Positions 1-4,552 of a DNA stretch of 5,586 nt are shown here, one piece after another; within the stretch, counting starts at the first letter, position 1; every line of letters begins with the position of its first letter. A program made the translations under genes and the position numbers. The stretch is from an uncultured Microbacteriaceae bacterium (GTDB taxonomy: Bacteria > Actinomycetota > Actinomycetes > Actinomycetales > Microbacteriaceae), in the NCBI GenBank assembly GCA_937896185.1, contig CALBMG010000170.1, positions 1 through 5,586 of the forward strand, written 5' to 3'. The notes under the pieces were generated by a model. It did no database searches, was not told the DNA's origin, and was given only the letters and a program-made list of their open reading frames with translations.

Positions 1-1
1 G

Positions 2-298
2 ATTGGCACGGACCGCACTTTCATCAGCCGTTACCTGCCCGAGGTCGACGCGTTCCTCCACTACCGTTCGATTGATGTGTCGAGCATCAAGGAATTGTCG
101 CGACGCTGGTTCCCCCGCGCTTACTTCCAGTCCCCCGAAAAAAACGGCGGTCACCGGGCACTTGCCGACATCCTCGAATCGATCCGCGAACTCGATTACT
201 ACCGCTCGGCGGTATTCCTGGACGGTGTTGGCCCCACAAGCGACCAAGCCAAGGCGCACGCTGCCGCTTCGGTGGAAAAATGGAGCGGAAAACTGTAA
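2..298 (+). CDS. orn: Oligoribonuclease, C-terminal part (5' end outside window)
   Basis: This is the last 98 codons of oligoribonuclease, the DEDDh-family 3'-5' exoribonuclease that degrades 2-5 nt RNA (including pGpG) to mononucleotides in the cytoplasm. The visible part begins inside the GTDRTF stretch; its Asp (residue 4 here) matches the third acidic catalytic residue of the family. [11 protein letters not shown] (26-36) is the conserved Orn segment, and [13 protein letters not shown] (49-61) holds the catalytic His51 and final Asp56 in the HX4D spacing of DEDDh enzymes. DYYRSAVF follows, as expected near the Orn C-terminus. The reading frame is open from the first base and ends at TAA 296-298. 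The first two acidic residues and the start lie upstream of the window. tRNA-His begins 31 bases downstream on the same strand. The identification is secure from the motif order, although only about half the protein is seen. Confidence 0.95.
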   Translation: MGTDRTFISRYLPEVDAFLHYRSIDVSSIKELSRRWFPRAYFQSPEKNGGHRALADILESIRELDYYRSAVFLDGVGPTSDQAKAHAAASVEKWSGKL

Positions 299-309
299 TA
301 CAATTACAG
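293..309. repeat. 17-base perfect palindrome overlapping the orn stop; candidate operator or tRNA promoter element
   Basis: CTGTAAT-ACA-ATTACAG is a perfect inverted repeat with 7-base arms and a 3-base centre. It starts inside the last orn codon and contains its TAA stop. It also contains TACAAT (299-304), five of six matches to a -10 box and well placed to start a transcript near 311, about 20 bases before tRNA-His. I see no convincing -35 at 16-18 bases spacing. It could be a protein-binding operator, part of the tRNA promoter, or chance. A U-tract is missing, so it is not an intrinsic terminator. Confidence 0.4.
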
Positions 310-329
310 AGTTGCGTTTTGGCGCACAT

Positions 330-406
330 GGTGGCTATAGCTCAGTTGGTAGAGCATCCGGTTGTGGTCCGGAAGGTCGCGGGTTCGAGCCCCGTTAGCC
401 ACCCCA
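330..406 (+). tRNA. trnH: tRNA-His, anticodon GTG
   Basis: A full cloverleaf can be folded by eye. The acceptor stem is 331-337 with 396-402 (GTGGCTA/TAGCCAC), the D stem 340-343 with 352-355, the anticodon stem 357-361 with 369-373, and the T stem 379-383 with 391-395 including one G-U pair. The T loop is TTCGAGC. The anticodon loop TTGTGGT (362-368) carries GTG at 364-366, decoding CAU/CAC. The extra 5' G (G-1, position 330) faces discriminator C73 (403); this extra pair is the identity element of histidine tRNA. CCA is encoded at 404-406. It may be read from its own promoter or together with orn upstream. Confidence 0.98.
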
Positions 407-410
407 CTCT

Positions 411-434
411 GGCCCGGCACTCCGGGCCTTTTTT
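411..434 (+). terminator. Intrinsic terminator of tRNA-His
   Basis: A 7-bp all-GC stem, GGCCCGG (411-417) with CCGGGCC (422-428), closes a 4-base loop and is followed at once by six T residues (429-434). It lies four bases after the tRNA CCA end. The last T is also the first base, on the plus strand, of the convergent kinase gene's stop codon. Read on the minus strand the hairpin has no following U-tract, so it should act mainly on the plus-strand transcript. Confidence 0.93.
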
Positions 435-940
435 CATGCCTCGTCGTCCGTTCGCAGAATTTCGTCGGCCAACGCCATCGGAAAATCGGTGGCAATAACG
501 TCGTCTTCCTGCAGGGCCCAACGGTCAAAATTTTCGGCCGTTGCGTGGCCGTCGCGCCGGACAGCACGTTCACGGCGGATGTCGTCGGCACATTCAACCC
601 ACAACGCCACATCGGCATATTGGGCACTCAGCGGCGTGAGAATCCCGCACCCTTCGATAATGATGAGTGGCACAGACGGGACAACGATGGTTTCTGTGGG
701 TGCACCCATTTCCCAGTCCCACCGCACGTAATGTCCTTCGTCACCGTGCGCCAAGGGTACGACGACGTCCCGAATGATCGCGTCACGCCCAGCACGAAGC
801 CCGTCCCATCCGGGGTATGCGTCATCGAGGTGCACGACAGGGCACCCCCAAATTGACGCCAAACGGTTGGCCAAATCAGTCTTCCCGGCGCCGCTGCGAC
901 CGTCAATCAGCACTATTTGTGTCTCAGGCACGCAACACAT
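434..940 (-). CDS. Small uridine-kinase-like P-loop kinase, last gene of thiamine transporter operon
   Basis: This is a 168-residue soluble P-loop NTPase resembling the uridine kinase/phosphoribulokinase-like group. The Walker A motif GRSGAGKT is at 14-21 after a hydrophobic strand (IVLID). A substrate-side HLDDAYPGWDGL lies at 37-48, YVRWDW at 71-76, a Walker-B-like strand LIIIEGCG at 92-99, and an arginine-rich lid RRERAVRRDG at 122-131, then W141-x2-QE. These fit a phosphotransferase acting on a small metabolite; the substrate cannot be read from the sequence. The ATG at 940 overlaps the end of the EcfT gene by 17 bases. A GTG three codons later (931-929) is an equally possible start and still precedes the Walker A strand. 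Neither has a strong Shine-Dalgarno, so translation is probably coupled to ecfT. The gene is in the TPP-riboswitch operon, which suggests a role in salvage of a thiamine precursor, but this is inference. It ends at TGA 436-434 against the tRNA terminator. Confidence 0.85.
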   Translation of the reverse strand: MCCVPETQIVLIDGRSGAGKTDLANRLASIWGCPVVHLDDAYPGWDGLRAGRDAIIRDVVVPLAHGDEGHYVRWDWEMGAPTETIVVPSVPLIIIEGCGILTPLSAQYADVALWVECADDIRRERAVRRDGHATAENFDRWALQEDDVIATDFPMALADEILRTDDEA

Positions 941-1661
941 CCCACATACCGCTCGTTATTGTCACGACAACCGATATCGCGACAGCCAACACAGTAGCGG
1001 TCAGTACGAGACCGTCCCGAAACCGTAACGGTTCGAACGAGCTCCAGACCCGCTCCGGCGAATCAAACCCACGAATCTCGGCGATCTCGCTCATCCGAAT
1101 CGCCCGCCGGATTGCCACCACAATTACAGAAATCGACACCGATAGTGGTGTCGCACGGACTCCGCGAGCGCCGCGCGCAATCACTGTTTCTCGGACGTCC
1201 GACACGATGATGGGAACCAGCCGAATGCCGATGAGAGTTGCCAGAGCAAACCGAGGGGAAACCACCCGTGCTGTCGCCAACCAGGCCGCCAGACTCGACA
1301 CCTGCAGCGAACGGGCGAGTAAAACTGCGGGAATTCCGACAGCCAGCGCGCGGGTTGCCTGAGCGGTCGCCAGTGTGAGGGATCGTTCCGTGATGTGCTG
1401 ATACCCCCAATGCCAGTACACGTCACCACCGGGCACGCCATACAACGCATTCACAACAAAGGCGCCCAGAGCAGAAACGGCAACGAGCCCCACGAGTGGC
1501 CGCATCCTGACAGCTCCAGGCAGAGCCGGCGCCACCCTCCACAACACAATGGAACACACGGCCCCCACCATCACGGGCGTGACGGGGTCGATGGTGAACA
1601 GCAGCACGACAGCGGGCATCAGCGCAACTGTGACTATCACTACGGGGTGTGCGCGCCTCAT
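924..1661 (-). CDS. ykoC: ECF transporter transmembrane (T) component, YkoC-like
   Basis: This is a 245-residue integral membrane protein, the EcfT scaffold that links the two ATPase domains to the substrate-binding S-component. Hydrophobic segments lie at about 7-24, 28-45, 55-72, 105-117, 138-153, 172-186 and 217-236. The cytoplasmic coupling region has Ala-Arg-Gly at 162-164 and again at 165-167, and an IRGF near 196-199; EcfT proteins use such ARG motifs to contact the ATPase grooves. The ATG at 1661 was chosen because it forms ATGA with the stop of the ATPase gene (4-base overlap), because the protein then starts with a short basic N-terminus and a membrane helix, and because the open frame upstream of it codes for no membrane or family-like sequence. 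GGCGG lies a few bases upstream as a weak ribosome site. The 3' end overlaps the kinase gene. Assignment to the YkoC subgroup rests mainly on the ykoE and double-ATPase neighbours. Confidence 0.92.
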   Translation of the reverse strand: MRRAHPVVIVTVALMPAVVLLFTIDPVTPVMVGAVCSIVLWRVAPALPGAVRMRPLVGLVAVSALGAFVVNALYGVPGGDVYWHWGYQHITERSLTLATAQATRALAVGIPAVLLARSLQVSSLAAWLATARVVSPRFALATLIGIRLVPIIVSDVRETVIARGARGVRATPLSVSISVIVVAIRRAIRMSEIAEIRGFDSPERVWSSFEPLRFRDGLVLTATVLAVAISVVVTITSGMWDVLRA

Positions 1662-3010
1662 GTACTGCCGCCGAGCTCGATCACGTTGTCGGCCAATGCG
1701 CGAACCAGTTCGTTGTCGTGTGTTGCCACGACGATGGACCCACCCGACGACAGATAGTCGTCTAGTACAGACACCACATCCCGCCACGACTGCGGGTCTT
1801 GGCCGAAGGTTGGCTCGTCGAGGAACATGACTGCTGGTTCGCCGCTCAGCGCAATTGCCATCCCCAATCGACGTCGTTCCCCACCGCTGAGACTGTGCGG
1901 ATTCCGTGCATCGAGTCGAGAAAGCCCCATTGCACCCAATACGTGTGCTGGCGCCTCTTCTGCGACGGTGGCACGAAGGAACGAATACGACGGATTCTGC
2001 AGCACGCTGGCGGCGAACTGCGCACGACGGCGAGCACTGAGCCGGTGCGGGCTTCGCGCGAAGCCGGAATATGTGATTCTGCCCACCTCTGGGGCCCGAA
2101 GACCGGCGAGCGCCCGCAATGTCGCGGTTTTCCCGCTGCCGTTCGGCCCAATCAACGCGACACACTGGCCGGGATACACGGTGATGTCCGGGACCGCGAT
2201 TGACGGTGAATCAGGTGCACGACTGGTGATCACACCGTGGGTCTGAACTATGGGAGTACCCGACAGTTCAGGTGCCGGCCTGTGTCGTTCCGACGACGGC
2301 GGGGACGTCCACAGTCGCAGTGCTCCCTCACCGGAACTCATCGCTGCCAGGTGCTGCGCAACGGGCAGGTCAGACACGATTTCGCCATCGGCGACCACCA
2401 CGACCCGGTCGACATGTTCGCGCCATAAATCGATTTGATGCTCGACAACAACGAGGCTCGCACCACGATTTCCGGCGGCCGCACTGATGGCGTCCCTCAC
2501 CTGAATCGCATGTTCGGGATCCAGGCTTGCTGTGGGTTCGTCGCAGATCACAAGGTCTGCTTCGGCGGCGACGCAGGCAGCCACGCCGACGCGTTGCTTC
2601 TCACCACCCGACAGCGCCATTGTTGCACGGTCAATTAACGGAAGCGCACGAACGGTGTCGAGAGCGGCGTGCACGGCGGCGTGCACCTCCGAGTCGCGAG
2701 CGACCACCGTTTCCGCCACGAAAGCGACGTCCTCTCTCACGGTGGGAAAAAGCATCTGTTCGTCGGGTTCTTGGCCCACATATCCAACTCGTACCGCCGA
2801 GGCGTTCAATTGTCCACGTGCAAAGCCCGCATCCTCGGACAGCAGTCCCGCAATTGCACGCAGCAGTGTCGATTTGCCACCACCGCTGGGCCCGGCAATT
2901 AAGACTCGCTCCCCTGCCGAGATTCGGAAGGAAATATTCGTCAGTGCGCTGGAAGAATCACCGTGGAAGGTCCAGGACCATTTGGTGAATTCTCGCAGCG
3001 CAGAGGCCAT
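1658..3010 (-). CDS. ykoD: ECF transporter ATPase, two fused ABC domains (YkoD-like)
   Basis: This 450-residue protein carries two complete ABC ATPase domains in one chain, replacing the separate EcfA1 and EcfA2 of other ECF systems. It powers uptake through the EcfT and S-component at the inner face of the membrane. Domain 1 has Walker A GPSGGGKST (40-48), Q-loop Gln80, signature LSGGE (133-137), Walker B LVICDE (153-158) and switch His191. Domain 2 has Walker A GPNGSGKT (288-295), Gln338, LSGGE (374-378), Walker B VMFLDE (394-399) and His431. Both sites look catalytically intact. A linker of about 40 residues rich in Ser, Pro and Arg (about 230-270) joins them. The ATG at 3010 directly follows the TAG stop of ykoE, with no spacer and no clear Shine-Dalgarno, pointing to translational coupling. 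The TGA stop overlaps the ecfT start. The fused arrangement beside a ykoE-like gene is typical of the HMP/thiamine system. Confidence 0.95.
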   Translation of the reverse strand: MASALREFTKWSWTFHGDSSSALTNISFRISAGERVLIAGPSGGGKSTLLRAIAGLLSEDAGFARGQLNASAVRVGYVGQEPDEQMLFPTVREDVAFVAETVVARDSEVHAAVHAALDTVRALPLIDRATMALSGGEKQRVGVAACVAAEADLVICDEPTASLDPEHAIQVRDAISAAAGNRGASLVVVEHQIDLWREHVDRVVVVADGEIVSDLPVAQHLAAMSSGEGALRLWTSPPSSERHRPAPELSGTPIVQTHGVITSRAPDSPSIAVPDITVYPGQCVALIGPNGSGKTATLRALAGLRAPEVGRITYSGFARSPHRLSARRRAQFAASVLQNPSYSFLRATVAEEAPAHVLGAMGLSRLDARNPHSLSGGERRRLGMAIALSGEPAVMFLDEPTFGQDPQSWRDVVSVLDDYLSSGGSIVVATHDNELVRALADNVIELGGST

Positions 3011-3592
3011 CTAGACATGCCCGAACTGGCGCAGAACTCCGGTCGACTTCACGGAACGCAGCACAACAACCGAGAACCCGCCGGCGAGCACAACGCCCGA
3101 GACCGCGGCCGACGCCACATAAATCCCGGTAAATGCTGCGGTCGCTCCGGCATACCAGTTCAGCACCTCCAGAATTCCCTGAGTAATTCCACCCAACAGC
3201 CCCGCCACAACAACCGTGACTCCGCTGAATGAACGGTAACGTCGGACAGCAAACCCTGCCTCCAATGCGAGGCCTTGAGCCAAGCCCAACAGTAATGCGG
3301 CACCACCCCAGGCGTTGCCAATCGCCACAGACACGACACTGGCAATCATTTCTCCCGCGAACGCAGCCCCGGGCTTGCGGACGATCATGGCCACCAAGAT
3401 TCCGGGAAACAGCCAACCACCGTCGAGCAGCGCTTCAGACCCTGGGAGAACTAACATGAGCCCCGCACTCAATGGAACATACGCCTGACCCCAAAGCACA
3501 AACAGCGCCCCTCCCAACACGGCGATAACGCTCGTGACAATGTAATCAACGGTTCGCCATGCCGTCGGTGACGCAATTCGCTGCGTATTCAT
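3011..3592 (-). CDS. ykoE: ECF transporter substrate-binding (S) component, YkoE family, hydroxymethylpyrimidine/thiamine
   Basis: This is a 193-residue, very hydrophobic protein that captures the vitamin precursor. The YkoE hallmarks are WRTVDYIVTSVIAVLGG near the N-terminus (12-28), GGWLFPGILVAMIVRKPGAA (58-77), a following GEMIAS (80-85) and LGLAQGLALEAGF (102-114). About six membrane segments are apparent (around 17-34, 40-50, 60-72, 82-108, 124-140 and 152-179). In-frame GTG (3601-3599) would add three residues, but ATG 3592-3590 is preferred because AAAAGG (3606-3601) sits 8 bases upstream of it. A TPP riboswitch in the leader supports thiamine or its pyrimidine moiety (HMP) as the substrate class. 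The exact ligand cannot be read from the sequence. The gene is first in the operon and abuts the ATPase gene (TAG-ATG). Confidence 0.93.
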   Translation of the reverse strand: MNTQRIASPTAWRTVDYIVTSVIAVLGGALFVLWGQAYVPLSAGLMLVLPGSEALLDGGWLFPGILVAMIVRKPGAAFAGEMIASVVSVAIGNAWGGAALLLGLAQGLALEAGFAVRRYRSFSGVTVVVAGLLGGITQGILEVLNWYAGATAAFTGIYVASAAVSGVVLAGGFSVVVLRSVKSTGVLRQFGHV

Positions 3593-3595
3593 GTG

Positions 3596-3617
3596 GTGCA
3601 CCTTTTCTGTAGTGCAC
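3596..3617 (-). promoter_or_regulatory. Ribosome binding site of ykoE within a possible sequestering hairpin
   Basis: On the minus strand the Shine-Dalgarno AAAAGG (3606-3601) is bracketed by two copies of the self-complementary hexamer GTGCAC (3617-3612 and 3601-3596). They can pair as a 6-bp stem with a 10-base loop that holds most of the Shine-Dalgarno and puts its last G in the stem. No U-tract terminator is present between the riboswitch and the start codon, so translational control is the more likely output. The pairing is seen by eye; the switching mechanism is inferred. Confidence 0.55.
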
Positions 3618-3629
3618 GGGTGAATGAGA

Positions 3630-3712
3630 GACCTTCCTTCGTCGGAATTACCCGAATCAGGTTCGACGGTCGAAGCGGATGCTTCCTCTCAGCCCGATGG
3701 GCTCCCGTGGTT
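3630..3712 (-). promoter_or_regulatory. TPP riboswitch (THI element)
   Basis: Read on the minus strand, this leader has the THI-box signature. The P2 stem is AGCCC/GGGCT (3703-3699 with 3695-3691), continuing into CTGAGAGG, where CUGAGA is the conserved pyrimidine-binding segment. An optional P3a hairpin GAAGC-ATCC-GCTTC is at 3685-3672. The conserved GAACCTGATTCGGGTAAT then leads into the P5 stem TCGG/CCGA (3655-3652 with 3645-3642) and ACGAAGGA. The outer P1 helix looks short (ACC with GGT), so the exact ends are approximate. TPP binding is expected to lower expression of the ykoE-ykoD-ykoC-kinase operon. The 5' edge coincides with the transcription start predicted from the minus-strand -10 box. 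Confidence 0.95.
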
Positions 3713-3718
3713 ACTTTC

Positions 3719-3724
3719 AGCATA
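3719..3724 (-). promoter_or_regulatory. Candidate -10 box of the thiamine transporter operon
   Basis: TATGCT on the minus strand lies about 7 bases before the first base of the riboswitch fold, where the transcript should begin. No good -35 is visible at 16-18 bases spacing; the candidate region (around 3742-3748) is T-rich but matches the consensus poorly. It was assigned mainly from its position. Confidence 0.5.
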
Positions 3725-3736
3725 CAACCGCGACCG

Positions 3737-3742
3737 TAGAAT
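3737..3742 (+). promoter_or_regulatory. Candidate -10 box of terC, predicting a leaderless mRNA
   Basis: TAGAAT matches TATAAT at five of six positions and ends 6 bases before the terC ATG. Transcription would start at or next to the A of the ATG, giving an mRNA with no 5' leader. This agrees with the absence of any Shine-Dalgarno before the ATG. The best -35 (CTTTCA at 3714-3719, 17-base spacer) is weak. Leaderless genes are common in actinobacteria. Confidence 0.6.
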
Positions 3743-3748
3743 AAAACC

Positions 3749-4546
3749 ATGCTCGAATTGCTTTCAGATCCCGATGTGTGGCTCACTTTCCTGACCCTGA
3801 CCGTCCTCGAAATCGTCCTCGGTATCGACAACGTGATTTTTATCACCATCCTGTCGGGCAAACTTCCCGAACATCAGCGAGACCGTGCGCGACTGACCGG
3901 ATTGGCTGCCGCGCTGATCATGCGAATCCTGCTGTTGCTGGCGGCTGCATGGTTGGTGACACTCACCAACGACCTGTTCCACATCTTCGAGTACGGCTTC
4001 AGCGGACGTGACCTCATCCTCATTGGTGGCGGTCTGTTCCTCGTCTACAAGTCGGTCTCCGAAATCCACGAACGCCTCGAGGGTGTCGAGCACGGCACCT
4101 CGGAACCGGGCGCAAAGAAGGTTTCGTTTGGCGGGACCATCGCTCAGATCATGGTGCTCGACATCGTGTTCTCTCTGGACAGTGTTATCACCGCTGTGGG
4201 TATGTCTAACGACCTCCCCGTCATGATTGCCGCAGTAGTCATCGCCGTCATCGTCATGTTGTTCCTGTCGGGCAGCATCGGCCGTTTCGTCGAGAAGCAC
4301 CCCACCATCAAGATGCTGGCCCTCGGATTCCTGTTGTTGATTGGCGCAATGCTGATCGCCGAAGGCTTCGAGGTTCACGTCGACAAGGCGTTCATCTATG
4401 GCCCCATGGTCTTTGCCGTCGCAATCGAGGTGCTGAACATCGTTGCAAAAAAGCGCCAGGCGGCACGCAGCGGACACACCACCGAGCCTGTGCACCTGCG
4501 TTCACAGGTACCCACCGACGACAACTCGGCATCGGGCCAGATTTAG
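3749..4546 (+). CDS. terC: TerC-family integral membrane protein
   Basis: This is a 265-residue polytopic membrane protein of the TerC family, whose members are linked to manganese export, metalation of exported enzymes and tellurite resistance. The two family motifs are intact: EIVLGIDN (21-28) in the first helix and DIVFSLDSV (138-146) in the fourth, with acidic residues inside the membrane that are thought to bind metal. Hydrophobic segments lie at about 11-35, 51-73, 86-101, 130-150, 156-176, 188-206 and 216-234. A charged loop (102-127) separates the two halves, and the tail after 234 is polar and probably disordered. The start is the first ATG after a -10 box, with no Shine-Dalgarno. 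A GAF sensor gene begins 6 bases after its TAG stop and is probably co-transcribed. No yybP-ykoY manganese riboswitch can fit in the short upstream region. The cargo metal is not determinable from sequence. Confidence 0.95.
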   Translation: MLELLSDPDVWLTFLTLTVLEIVLGIDNVIFITILSGKLPEHQRDRARLTGLAAALIMRILLLLAAAWLVTLTNDLFHIFEYGFSGRDLILIGGGLFLVYKSVSEIHERLEGVEHGTSEPGAKKVSFGGTIAQIMVLDIVFSLDSVITAVGMSNDLPVMIAAVVIAVIVMLFLSGSIGRFVEKHPTIKMLALGFLLLIGAMLIAEGFEVHVDKAFIYGPMVFAVAIEVLNIVAKKRQAARSGHTTEPVHLRSQVPTDDNSASGQI

Positions 4547-4552
4547 CGACCC

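Noticed and set aside
3..398. A plus-strand frame of 131 codons running through orn and tRNA-His.
   Set aside because: It is out of frame with the clear oligoribonuclease sequence and ends inside a tRNA gene, so it is a shadow frame.
362..856. A 164-codon plus-strand frame opposite the kinase gene.
   Set aside because: It starts inside tRNA-His, has no recognisable motif and is antisense to a gene with an intact Walker A motif.
1662..2165. An open minus-strand frame extends upstream of the EcfT start, giving a possible 413-residue protein.
   Set aside because: The extra 168 residues lie inside the ATPase gene in another frame, are low-complexity and Arg-rich, and show no family features. 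The ATGA overlap at 1661-1658 is the natural start.
3713..3748. Possible yybP-ykoY manganese riboswitch before terC, as known for this family in other bacteria.
   Set aside because: Only 36 bases separate the terC start from the TPP riboswitch on the other strand, and none of the conserved loops is present. The -10 position also leaves no leader.
3764..4495. A 243-codon minus-strand frame covering nearly all of terC.
   Set aside because: It is the antisense of a membrane protein: rich in Asp, Glu, Gln and His, as expected from reversed hydrophobic codons, with no family resemblance.
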